From: Leptoclinus maculatus
Taxonomy: Eukaryota; Chordata; Actinopteri; Perciformes; Stichaeidae
Length of the DNA: 64,000 bases
Assembly (NCBI GenBank): GCA_032191485.1
Contig: JAVDOI010000118.1
Location: forward strand, 348,501 to 412,500
Direction of reading: 5' to 3'
In this document: positions 10,101-17,500 of the stretch, in pieces
Position numbering within the stretch: position 1 is the first letter of the stretch
Layout: every line of letters begins with the position of its first letter
Program-made: the position numbers and the translations under genes
The notes under the pieces: model-generated
Told to the model about the DNA's origin: nothing
What the model saw: the letters and a program-made list of their open reading frames with translations, nothing else
Database searches by the model: none

Positions 10101-10176
10101 ACCATTCACTTTGTGATTCCGAATCTCCTCGGGGGGCTGCTTTTATCATTTTTGGGGTGTTTTGTTTTGTCTTCAC
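6835..10176 (-). CDS. gag: Retroviral Gag with N-terminal macro-like domain
   Basis: A 1113-codon frame, long for a Gag. Residues about 65-217 resemble a macro (ADP-ribose-binding) domain: a GDV strand, then NPANRAMRHGAGVAKAL, matching the N-A-N and glycine-rich GxGV loop of that fold. Residues about 217-330 are proline-rich. Two likely structural blocks follow (about residues 335-500 and 850-990), separated by a long polar region. The last 120 residues are rich in Arg, Gln and Pro with no CCHC zinc knuckle, reminiscent of foamy Gag. Its start is the first Met after the leader; the last 268 bases overlap pol. Gag identity rests on position and pol linkage, the macro call on motif spacing. Confidence 0.85.
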   Translation of the reverse strand: MKTKQNTPKMIKAAPRGDSESQSEWFTDSDTEGPDTTPFNLARIKQALVSVTNPFQNTPRPPFRLTELTGNHLLLQGDVKNLTLGEHNVVFLNPANRAMRHGAGVAKALSERVGSGFQIHSDTQATAAKTAADGATFYYPVKRDKEIIGILSVCYSKKAHYKGPLSDVDYLTDMMEKSIRAALRQEPTVLNKYVDQKIVIVAKGNSNYEAIVNAMKRPPPPRAPVLPNAPLNPYAPPHQPFAGINQTLNDLLIVNDYPGHGQSVRPEYPTIPSLEPAIPYPQNLNRPKIPPPPPPIRSPQMPHVPQPNSVPDTDSFPPPPPLEEADPGGTYFTVGGINFHLCAASPDKILDPIPGPLVVFRTGSLTGINRDEAEMRRTVGAGKYNQMLGNLRVTLGHKEPKVGDIHLLSGVGKMSQRYTSILAGTLGEEEATQTKQMAGIVEQAMSQMIDEEQNVITFRIRTQKHKLGRTTSDELCMKLATVMPWDSCPLAPKIVRILLDRMQQEDGLKDQLTQSKREHENPTCTQSVQNIGYQTDLSETDEEEGYNPPLTPRNRRPQTPHTSPRRRKTSQSPRRGRLETPQPTHNSPDQMWYREDAIADTTQYLQPPLPYALASAPENRPHRAVTWEGQLPTQNRIGRPKNRRSKAQPMKQYNPNVWPAGPPVWQTNEGEPFTPITDRDFEEYENYYDGQDISWYEASQQERAIIPHRKTATEIYGMPGVTSPWKNAYVARGYDFYRQGCERRDRSVERHQQEAHQNRSTQQIVPCTPVPIGTPGLSSIWTEDPYSVCPPAPRAGPLFNSTWNQPNRTSNAPQQAVLSSGLGMSSYANTSGIQGMNFKDMIPSRKTNESDSEFLQRCVHKGISEGMLENPNLSAYLGLQRDLTIPKGSTALDVFRSKVAAAGNNGLDGRIGSIANEITSGVINLQQGMNVIWSEQATLIQQEKLLKDIPGGINLADRWPQLNHQQQLNEIIIYDRRAERVRSEKIKHPKNEAPQRRGMQQIRNPSDSSTPRSLNQGQYTTAPRPWSPRSQNQDPQLRRDPINQSNPEQRQRRAQQGPVRSWNTPRDPNRPPRPRVDGSEWAAMNPQQREELKAKQKEHDEKYPRIPLRNSIE

Positions 10177-10529
10177 TTTAAAATCACTGGGTCGTTCTTT
10201 TTAGTCCCTGCTAATGTTTAACCCTCGCAGCAATGGTTCCTCAGATAACGGGAGCTCTATCCGTTCCCTTCTCCTTGTTTTATGTTGAATTCTACGGATT
10301 CGTATAATGATTGCCTACAGTATAGAACAGTTAGCGCGTTATAGTTCCCCCTACTCTTACCTTAATCCTAAAGTTAGTCAGGTATCACCCCGTGTCTAAC
10401 ACTCTTACTTGATGGATCGGTTAATTAGGCTTCTACTCCTTACCTTTTTAACGAGACTTTTATAGGTCGTGATTACTTTTTTAAATGGGTCCTTGATGTT
10501 TAACTCGAGGTTCGTGATGTGTACTCGAG
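10177..10529 (-). other. ERV leader between primer binding site and gag
   Basis: Untranslated leader of about 350 bases, where packaging signal and splice donor would be expected. I could not identify either with confidence. Confidence 0.6.
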
Positions 10530-10547
10530 CCCCACGTCAGGGCGCCA
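10530..10547 (-). other. Primer binding site, tRNA-Lys type
   Basis: On the minus strand this reads TGGCGCCCTGACGTGGGG, a near match to the complement of the tRNA-Lys(1,2) 3' end used by foamy and several other retroviruses, differing by about two positions in the middle. It sits directly after the LTR terminal CA, as required for minus-strand DNA priming, and this fixes the inner LTR boundary. Confidence 0.85.
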
Positions 10548-11068
10548 TGTAGCGTGTGCGGCTCCTGCCCCGTTTCTAGGCGGGGAAGTCTTTCACACCT
10601 AACCCGGTGGTCACTCCGTCGGCTGTCCCGCCTGCGAGGTTATGTTATCCTCTTTTAGGTGTCGGGACAATACCTTGGGCCTTTTATCTCACCCCGTAGC
10701 TAAATAGTTAGGATTTCGGAATTAATTGTCTTTTTGAAAGTCTTTTACGGCTAATGCCCTAGGCGCTCTCAATTGGATGTAACCCTAACACCCGGTATGT
10801 AATAGTTATGTACATCGTCTATACTTTACTATTGCCTGTTGTGAACATTCTCACCATTTATGACTAACACTGCAATGTCTTCACCCATGGAACTTACCTT
10901 AAGCTCCAAATGGTAGCTTCTGTCGTCACGTCTGGATCGCACGGTTAGTGGACAGGGAAGAGGGTTAAATTGTTTTAAAGGACCCGAATACTTGTTTGGT
11001 TTCAGTCACTTACTAAATGTAAGGCTGTGTTTTTATTTCAGGTTTTCACACAAGATTCACATACAACA
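10548..11068 (-). repeat. ERV 5' LTR
   Basis: The inner edge is exact because it abuts the primer binding site and ends in CA on the minus strand. The outer edge near 11,068 is a guess at a terminal TG, as no second LTR is available for comparison. The U3/R/U5 split is only partly visible: an ATAAAAG box lies at 10,681-10,687 and a GC-rich U5-like part at 10,548-10,650. Confidence 0.6.
10681..10687 (-). promoter_or_regulatory. TATA-like box in the ERV LTR
   Basis: Minus-strand ATAAAAG about 135 bases before the LTR end. This is a reasonable distance for a short R and U5, so transcription would start near 10,655. Inferred from position and consensus only. Confidence 0.45.
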
Positions 11069-12387
11069 ATTTCAATTCAATGAAACAGTTACAGTGGCTA
11101 TCAGAACTATTCTATCATTCCTCTTTATCAGTCTTCACTGAGTTTGTAATGAGGCACTCTCCAGTCACTTGCTGGCTTTTCTCCCCCCCTTCTCTCAACT
11201 TTCTGCTCTGTTCTGCTGTTTTTATTCTACTCTCAGGCTGGAACCTCCTTCTTCTTGGGCTGGGTCTGAATGTAACTGGTTTGATCCTGTTAAAGTGACT
11301 AGGTTACACAAAGGGTCTAACTCTAAACTGTTCATTTGTTAAATCACAGCTATTAAAAAATAAAACAAGTTATAATATGATGGTTATAAAAAGTGTAAAC
11401 ACGCTATAGGTTATGCTGGTTATACTTAGAAATAAAAATGGTTATAGTTTATACTAGCTATACTTTTATGCTTTCATACTTTTCTACGATCTTTCTACAT
11501 TACTTATCACAATCCTACAATTTGCTGGCTAGCAGTGGTGTACTGACAATCTGGCATACTGGGACAAATCCCAGTGGGCCGCCACATCGGTGGACTGGCC
11601 TTTTCATAAAAAAAATCATTAAATAAAAAAGTCATAGTATGTTTGCATGTGTGTGTTGTTACTGTTTGCAAGTTTCTGTGTATCGGAGTGTGCCAAACTA
11701 CCAGTAACAGACTTCTGTTCAGATAAAGATTGTTACTGATTGGAAATTCCAGGACTGTCTGGTCGATAAGTTTGCAAAGCATGATATATTATGGGCTTCA
11801 TAAAAACATTGGGAAGTCAGTGTATTGTAAAACATGTCCAATGGTGTTCATAAGCACATCTTTCCTACATGTTGTTATAGTCCATTAGTGTTGTTACACG
11901 ATGGATAACAGATCACCAGATTGCCAACAGACGCTTTCATGACCAGACAGTCCCTTGATCCAGATGTTACAAAGAAGCAAGTTTCCATTAAGAATCCCTT
12001 CACAGTAGGAGACTATTCCCTGTATATGTGAGTAAGAGTCTATGTTTGAGCAGAGTAAAGAACTGATGGAAAGACTGATGCAGGTCTGTGAAGAGGCTGA
12101 CAGCCCAGAAAGGGGTCAACAAAGAACAAAGAAGAGAAAGAGACCTGAGCAGTATTGTGTCTGACCAACTTTAAAGTGTCAAAGAATGACTCGCTTCATT
12201 TATTAATGCAATACATTTAAAAAGTACCACAGTGTTTACCTTTGAAATTGAATTTGCTGTTTATTAAAGCCTTGTGTCACAAATAAGAATATCATTTTTT
12301 AAAAAGCAGACAAAGTCAGAAACAAGCTCAAACAATAAATAATGAACCAGTAGAAGAGTGTGAGAGTCAAAGTGTGAGTTAAGGCCT
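11069..12387. other. Interval without a recognised gene
   Basis: AT-rich sequence between the ERV and the dynein 3' end. I see no exon, transposon end or tandem repeat that I can support. It should include the 3' flank of the dynein gene. Confidence 0.5.
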
Positions 12388-12537
12388 TCAGTTGTCCACG
12401 CTCATGAGTAGAGCGGTCCCTCTCTTGATCCAGTGGTCTGGGGTCACAGCTCCGCATTTGAGTTCTATACCGACCACAAAAGATGGCCGGCCCGCCACCC
12501 CCGAACACCGGGAAGTAGTAACACGGACATAGGTACA

Positions 12538-12538
<1 letters not shown>
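12388..12538 (-). pseudogene. dnah2: Last dynein exon, frameshifted and without acceptor AG
   Basis: It encodes YLCPCYYFPVFGGG in one frame and RPSFVVGIEL...GTALLMSVDN plus TGA stop in the next, so one base is lost or gained in the G/C run near 12,493-12,508. Directly upstream (12,542-12,575) lies a (TG)n tract, and no AG acceptor occurs within it or for about 35 more bases. A microsatellite expansion may have destroyed the splice site. Confidence 0.8.

Positions 12539-12541
<3 letters not shown>

Positions 12542-12575
<34 letters not shown>
12542..12575. repeat. (CA)n microsatellite at the last dynein acceptor
   Basis: About 17 CA units at the expected 3' splice site of the final dynein exon. 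Confidence 0.95.
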
Positions 12576-12577
<2 letters not shown>

Positions 12578-12720
12578 TATGACACAGCAAAACCACAGGG
12601 CATGACATCACAAACTATATACAGACAGAAGAGAAAACAAGAAACCTATGATGAATTATTAAAAATAGAACAAAACAAGAGAGGAAGATGGAAAGACAGA
12701 TGGAGGAAAGAACAACTCAC

Positions 12721-12868
12721 TCTTGGCTCCCTTCTTTTTTTCCACAGGTTTGAAGTGGATGGTGGGGATGGGACAGACCATCTGCATGGGTTTAGCTTCC
12801 ACCAGACAGGAGTTACTCTTGTCCCAACCAGCCCCCTCCAGGAACAAACCTCGGACAAATACTCCATC
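12721..12868 (-). pseudogene. dnah2: Dynein exon, C-terminal domain
   Basis: 148 bases with CTACAG acceptor and GTGAGT donor. It encodes DGVFVRGLFLEGAGWDK...TIHFKPVEKKKGAK. This exon is intact and is the best evidence for DNAH2 identity. The duplicate at 61 kb lacks it. Confidence 0.9.
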
Positions 12869-13465
12869 CTGTAGGGGGGGCAGGGAGGAGAGGGAATGAG
12901 CAAGGAAACGAGGAAGAAAGGGCCATTGAGTAAATGAAACTGTGAAAGAAAAGGAGTGGGAGGGGTAAAAACCAAGGGAAAGAGGAAAAGAAAGAGGACG
13001 GAGAGAGGGATGAGACAAAGAGGAAGATAGAGGAGATAGGAGGGTAAAGAAAAGGCAGATCCGTTTGGACAGAAGGAAACAGAGTCAAAGAGCTAAAAGG
13101 AAGTGAGGGGAGGCACAGAGGAGTTGATCCAGAGAAGAGAGTGATAAAGATGAAGCGAGTGAGAATAAAGAGCTACAATGACAGACAAAGTGGGAGCAAC
13201 ACAACAAATGAAAACATTTTTTCACATGTTTCAAAATTTGAATTGTAAAAGATGAAAAAAGCAAGAGTAGTTTTGAGGAACGGGAAGAGAGAGGAGCGGC
13301 TTGCTGCTTTGAATGAAAATTGTTCAGGAAAAAACACAGAGTCAATAAAAAACGTGATGGAAAGTGCACATGACAGGTGAAAGATAATGGCTCAGAAAAA
13401 CAGTGGTCTGATGTTCAATGCATGGAAATCATTTTGGAAATAGAAATGTGTGGAGAGGGAGTCAC
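12869..13465 (-). other. Intron, purine-rich
   Basis: The plus strand is strongly purine-rich (GA-rich with many AGGA runs), so long frames on the minus strand here are compositional artefacts. Confidence 0.6.
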
Positions 13466-13540
13466 CTTGGGCGGGTAAATAAGGTGGCTGTCATCTCCAG
13501 TGGACACTATAAACTCCCAAGACAGCTTGTCCACTGATAT
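13466..13540 (-). pseudogene. dnah2: Dynein exon, ISVDKLSWEF
   Basis: 75 bases, phase 0 at both ends, 25 residues ending SHLIYPPK. It is intact here and duplicated at 61,072-61,146. The duplicated block starts only about 6 bases beyond its donor. Confidence 0.9.
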
Positions 13541-13868
13541 CTGAAAGAACAGTTTGTCACCATGTTCATTGTTGGATGGACAAGATGTTGAGATTAATCT
13601 AAGAGAGAAAAGTGTTCAGCAGGTCGTATATCTGAAAACCAATGTGTTTTTATGTCTGTATTATGTGTGCTGTGAAAATCAAACATGACATGACTTAAAA
13701 ACAAAGATTTAAAACGAAAGTTACGAATGTAACTACGGTTCTATTTCATCCTGGATGACCGCCAGAGGCAGTATTTAACACTGGATATCTTCTGTCTCGC
13801 GCATGCGCAGGTCGAATATTTATATCAACAAAGTCACCTGTGACCTCGGATGACCCCCGTCGTCTATA

Positions 13869-14367
13869 CCGTAAATTCCGGCATATAAGCCGCTACTTTT
13901 TTTCACACGCTTTGAGACTGCGGCTTTTACAACGATGCGGCTAATTTATGGAAGAAGACGCAAACATCCGGGTGTCGGGCACGCAAGAGGAGGATCACGG
14001 GGCAACCCCTGTAGAGGATGACGACTCCGAGACCCCGCGCGCATCAGACGCGGCCGCGGACACGAGCGTGTCGGCCGCTGAGACGAGCGTGTCGCCCGCT
14101 CTCCCCGGGGAGAGCCCGCTCGCGTTCGGGGAGCTGCTCGTCGCCGAGTACCGCAAGAAGGGCTGCGTGGAGTTCAGGAAGATGTTCGAGTTTCAGACGG
14201 GGGCGCGCCTGCAGAGCAGCTGGGGGGTGGTTCCGCACGATGACGTGGCCGCGGACACCTGCGGCTTATAGACAAGTGAGGCTTATTTATGTACAATTTA
14301 TTTTTTCTTTTAAAAATTAGCAGGTGCGGCCTATATATAGGTGCGCTCTATAGTCCGGAAATTACGG
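13869..14367. mobile_element. Nested TIR element with TA target duplication
   Basis: A 499-base insertion bounded by CCGTAAATTCCGG and its complement CCGGAAATTACGG, flanked by TA on both sides. The partner terminal repeat at the DIRS right end shows the uninterrupted site (GTCTATAAGTTCCGG). The interior is far more GC-rich than its surroundings. Superfamily not determined. Confidence 0.85.
13948..14271 (+). CDS. GC-rich ORF inside the nested element, unknown
   Basis: 107 codons filling most of the nested element and rich in Ala, Glu, Asp and Arg. The GC-rich composition contrasts with the AT-rich flanks and suggests captured host sequence or a degenerate transposon gene. No family is recognised, and chance openness in GC-rich DNA is possible. 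Confidence 0.3.
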   Translation: MEEDANIRVSGTQEEDHGATPVEDDDSETPRASDAAADTSVSAAETSVSPALPGESPLAFGELLVAEYRKKGCVEFRKMFEFQTGARLQSSWGVVPHDDVAADTCGL

Positions 14368-14442
14368 TAAGTTCCGGTGTCATTCCGAGATCAGTCCTAC
14401 GGAATCTTCTCGCAAGTTCACGGGATTCCGAGTGACCAAGAA

Positions 14443-14545
14443 CTCTGGCGGTCATCCAGGATTCATAGAACCGTAGTTACATTCGTAACTTTCGTTCTAT
14501 TTCATCCTTACTGACCGCCAGAGGCAGTGTTTAACACTGGATGAC
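14443..14545. repeat. DIRS internal complementary region
   Basis: Bases 14,443-14,494 are the inverted copy of the left extremity (13,715-13,766); bases from 14,495 are the inverted copy of the right extremity (19,991 downward). The junction at 14,494/14,495 therefore equals the two ends of the element fused, the template used to restore ends in the DIRS replication model. Confidence 0.9.
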
Positions 14546-14593
14546 TTATACCAAAAGAGTCACGAGGAATTACAAGTACGTACCTCGTATAGC

Positions 14594-15334
14594 TCAGGCA
14601 GAGGAAGTTGGCCAAAGAACCCTCCCCAGTGGGTGAGGGGTGGCAACGTTCACTCTGTAGTGTCTGGTGAATGTGCTCGGTGATGCCCATGAGGCCGCAG
14701 CACATATATCCTCCACAGGCACACCTCTCAGGGCTGCCCATGACGTGGAGACACTCCTGGTAGAGTGGCCCCCCACTCCGGATGGTAGAGCACGGTCGCT
14801 CGCTTTGTATGCATAGGCAATAGCCTCCACTATCCAGTGAGACAGGCGCTGTTTTGAAAGGGCACAGCCCTTCTTAGGCCCACCATGACTGATAAAGAGC
14901 TGCTCCGACCGCCGTATGCAAGCGGTGGCTGTCACATAAGCTCTGAGGGCCCGCACTGGGCACAGTAGCCTTGACCTCTCCTCTCCCGATGGGGGGTCAA
15001 ACTGTGCGAGCTGGATGGGCTGGTTGGTATGTGAGCGTGTCAACACCTTTGGGAGAAACGCTGCATTAGGCCACAGAGTAACACCCGAGCCATCTGAGTT
15101 CCACCTCAGACATGATTCACTCACCGACAGGGCATGCAGCTCGCCTACACGTTTAGCTGAAGTGATGGCAAGGAGAAAAGACGTTTTGGTTGCCAGCCAT
15201 CTCGGCTCTGCCTGTGCCAGGGGTTCAAAAGGAGGCAGGCATAGGGTGTCCAACACCAAATGTAGGTCCCATGTAGGGGCCTTCAGGACGTTCGGGGGAC
15301 GTAATCGCAGAGCCCCTCTTAGGAAGAGGGACAC
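14594..15334 (-). CDS. Tyrosine recombinase, catalytic part (DIRS)
   Basis: 246 open codons with the recombinase tetrad pieces: Arg in AKRVGELHAL, HxxR in GHSTRSVS and the nucleophile Tyr in TFTRHYRVNV. It integrates the circular cDNA. The N-terminal part of the enzyme is in another frame at 15,319-15,600, so a one-base shift near 15,330 splits the gene. Confidence 0.85.
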   Translation of the reverse strand: MSLFLRGALRLRPPNVLKAPTWDLHLVLDTLCLPPFEPLAQAEPRWLATKTSFLLAITSAKRVGELHALSVSESCLRWNSDGSGVTLWPNAAFLPKVLTRSHTNQPIQLAQFDPPSGEERSRLLCPVRALRAYVTATACIRRSEQLFISHGGPKKGCALSKQRLSHWIVEAIAYAYKASDRALPSGVGGHSTRSVSTSWAALRGVPVEDICAAASWASPSTFTRHYRVNVATPHPLGRVLWPTSSA

Positions 15335-15600
15335 CCTACTGTGTCATTGTCAATTTTAGCATGGTGCCATGAAAGAGCAGCCACGTATACCCTCAGGGTA
15401 GAGGGAGACCGGCCCTTATCTAGGAGGGACTGCAGAAACACAACAGGCACGGGGCACTGTACCGGGTCCTTGTTCTGAACCGCACACCAGTCAGAAAACA
15501 GCCTCCACCTGTTTTCGTACTGCAGACGGGTAGATGGTGCCCTGGCATTAAGGATAATTTTTCTGACCGTTTCTGTGCAGCCAGTCAGCAGCTGGTCGGG
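15319..15600 (-). CDS. Tyrosine recombinase, N-terminal core-binding part (DIRS)
   Basis: The real portion of a longer open frame. About 90 codons encode APSTRLQYENRWRLFSDWC and then SPSTLRVYVAALS, the SAM-like N-terminal domain typical of DIRS and Ngaro recombinases. It ends in a stop just where the catalytic part begins in the next frame. The upstream part of this frame, over RT, is a shadow. Confidence 0.8.
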   Translation of the reverse strand, partial: PDQLLTGCTETVRKIILNARAPSTRLQYENRWRLFSDWCAVQNKDPVQCPVPVVFLQSLLDKGRSPSTLRVYVAALSWHHAKIDNDTVGCPSS

Positions 15601-17135
15601 CCCTCCAGGGGCCAGACCCATAGTTGGAGGCGACTGGGATCGGGATGCCAAATCTGACCTCCCAGTTGCGACAGGAGGTCCCTCCTGTCGGGGAGGCGCC
15701 AGGGTGTCCTGCAGCAGAGTCTGTGCAGTAGGGAGAACCAAATCCTGGCTGGCCATAAGGGGGTTACTAGCAAAAGTCTGTGGCCCTGTTGTCGAACTCT
15801 GAGAAGCGTTTGCAAGATCAGGGGGAATGGTGGAAAGGCATAAAGAAGCCCTGCTGGCCACAAGTGAGCCAGGGCATCCTGACCCAGAGGACTGGTCCTC
15901 TTCGTCAGGGAGAACCAGTGGGGACAGTGGGTCGACATCTCCGAGGCAAAGAGATCCACCTCTGCCCTGCCGAAGAGACCCCAAATGTTCTGTACTACCT
16001 CTGGATGAAGCCGCCACTCCCCCGGTGGAGGCTTGTGACGGGACAGGAAATCTGCGACCTGGTTCCGTTCTCCTGGTAAGTACATTGCCCGAAGGCTGGT
16101 AAAGCGAGGGGCAACCCAAGTCAGAAGGGCATGGGATACCCGTAGCAACTCTGCGGATCTGGTGCCCCCTTGATGGTTTATGTGAAAAACCGCAGGGGTG
16201 TTGTCTGACCGGACAAGCACATGCTTTCCCCTCAAGTATGGCAGAAAATGTTTGAGCGCTAGGTGCACGGCCCGTAGCTCCAGAACATTGACATGCTTTG
16301 TGTGGTCTTGAGCAGACCACTGCCCCTGAGCAGTCCTGTTCTGCCACACTGCACCCCACCCTGAGAGGCAGGCATCTGTCGTGACCACCTCCCGGCGGAA
16401 TGGGACCGAACCCATGGGGACACCGTTTGCCAGGTATGCTCTCTCCCTCCATGGGGATAGAGCGAGTAGGCACTGTTCTGATACTGCTATTGCCCTGCGT
16501 CTGTGCCGCTTGGCATCCAAGTGAAGGCTGTTCAGCCATCTCTGCAGGGGGCGCAGTGACAGCAACCCTAAGGGAACGACAGCAGCTGTCAGTTTGCCCA
16601 ATAGGCGGAGAATGTAGGGCAACCGCCTGCCCCCTCGGAAGGAAGAGAGGCTGTGGAGGATGTTGTCCACACGCTGGGGTGACGGACAGGCACTCATAGT
16701 GACTGTGTCCAGAGCCAGACCAATGCAGGTTATGCTCTGAGAAGGGCTCAGGGAGCTCTTCTCCCTGTTCACCCTGAGGCCCAAACGGGCCACGTGAGAA
16801 AGAAGGCGAGCAGTGTCCTGTGCCGCCTGAAGCCGGGATGGCGCACAGATCAGCCAATCGTCCAAGTACGGCAGTATTTTCATGCCCTGTGATTGCAGGG
16901 GAGAAAGGGCAGCAGCAACACACCCCGTGAACACCCGTGGGGAGAGGGAGAGTCCGAATGGGAGCACCCTGAACTGAAAGTGACTGCCTCGAAAGGCGAA
17001 GCGAAGAAACTGCCTGTGGTGAGGCACAATGGGAACATGGAAATAGGCATCCTTCAGGTCGACAGACGTGAACCACTCTCCCCTGGTAACAGCCCGAAGG
17101 ACGTCTGCTGTGCTCAGCATGTGAAACGGTAACAC
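15585..17135 (-). CDS. Reverse transcriptase and RNase H (DIRS)
   Basis: 516 codons. RT motifs: SVDLKDAYFHVPI, LPFGLSLSPRVF and the catalytic LPYLDDWL. RNase H follows: TDACLSGWGAVW, LELRAVHLAL, SDNTPAVFHIN and ERNQVADFLSR. The frame is open upstream of the shown Met to about 17,222 (FYSPYFLVKN, LRPILDLRGLN). There a run of six G causes a one-base shift that separates it from the RT N-terminus. Confidence 0.92.
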   Translation of the reverse strand: MLPFHMLSTADVLRAVTRGEWFTSVDLKDAYFHVPIVPHHRQFLRFAFRGSHFQFRVLPFGLSLSPRVFTGCVAAALSPLQSQGMKILPYLDDWLICAPSRLQAAQDTARLLSHVARLGLRVNREKSSLSPSQSITCIGLALDTVTMSACPSPQRVDNILHSLSSFRGGRRLPYILRLLGKLTAAVVPLGLLSLRPLQRWLNSLHLDAKRHRRRAIAVSEQCLLALSPWRERAYLANGVPMGSVPFRREVVTTDACLSGWGAVWQNRTAQGQWSAQDHTKHVNVLELRAVHLALKHFLPYLRGKHVLVRSDNTPAVFHINHQGGTRSAELLRVSHALLTWVAPRFTSLRAMYLPGERNQVADFLSRHKPPPGEWRLHPEVVQNIWGLFGRAEVDLFASEMSTHCPHWFSLTKRTSPLGQDALAHLWPAGLLYAFPPFPLILQTLLRVRQQGHRLLLVTPLWPARIWFSLLHRLCCRTPWRLPDRRDLLSQLGGQIWHPDPSRLQLWVWPLEGPTSC

Positions 17136-17197
17136 CTTCAGGAACTTGTTGAGTCCCCTCAGGTCTAGGATTGGGCGCAGTCCGCCGCCTTTATTTT

Positions 17198-17500
17198 TTA
17201 CAAGGAAGTAAGGTGAGTAGAACCCCCCGGTTGCGACAGGGGGTCCACCCTCTCGATTGCACCCTTGGCCAGGAGCACGGCTAACTCCTGGTTCAGGGCT
17301 AGGGATTTTGCCGGATCGGTGATGCTGGTCATTTTGACCCGGCTGGAGGTTGGGGGCCGGCGTCGGAATTGAAGCTTGTACCCCTGGGTTAGGGTGGACA
17401 CCACCCAGGGGTCCAAAGTATGAGCTGCCCAGTAGCTGATGTGCTGTTGGGAGAAAGAACCGACGGCCGGCCAGGAGACATCATCTCCTGAGCCCCCTGC
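17198..17500 (-). CDS. RT N-terminal segment, frameshifted (DIRS)
   Basis: The end of an open frame that carries HTLDPWVVSTLTQGYKLQF and LLAKGAIERVDPLSQ, the standard start of DIRS RT. It leaves frame in the G6 run at about 17,223-17,228. Bases above 17,500 in this frame are a shadow of gag. Confidence 0.75.
   Translation of the reverse strand, partial: AGGSGDDVSWPAVGSFSQQHISYWAAHTLDPWVVSTLTQGYKLQFRRRPPTSSRVKMTSITDPAKSLALNQELAVLLAKGAIERVDPLSQPGGSTHLTSL

Larger units (their letters stand above)
1..11068 (-). mobile_element. Endogenous retrovirus, foamy-like, 3' end cut by window
   Basis: A provirus read on the minus strand: LTR, primer binding site, gag, pol, accessory frame and env, in that order. 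All three main genes are long open frames, so this copy is young or was under constraint until recently. Pol (RT YIDD, foamy-like RNase H and integrase), the Arg-rich Gag tail without CCHC knuckles, and an Env with an N-terminal cytoplasmic leader followed by a membrane segment all point to the spumavirus-like group of fish ERVs. Positions 1-284 continue past env without an LTR I can recognise, so the 3' LTR must lie outside the window. Target duplication and LTR divergence cannot be assessed here. Confidence 0.9.
13739..14398. repeat. DIRS left inverted terminal repeat, interrupted
   Basis: Matches the complement of 19,833-19,991 over about 159 bases (TTCTATTTCATCC to ATCAGTCCT) once the nested insertion at 13,869-14,367 and one TA copy are removed. 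The outermost bases 13,715-13,738 have no partner at the right end but are repeated in the internal complementary region. Confidence 0.88.

Noticed and set aside
12646..13088. Several overlapping minus-strand frames of about 90-120 codons
   Set aside because: They arise from a GA-rich plus strand in an intron, apart from the real exon at 12,721-12,868 that they include.
15600..17076. Upper part of the 585-codon frame antiparallel in register to the DIRS RT
   Set aside because: Shadow of the RT-RNase H frame; only its last 90 codons are recombinase.
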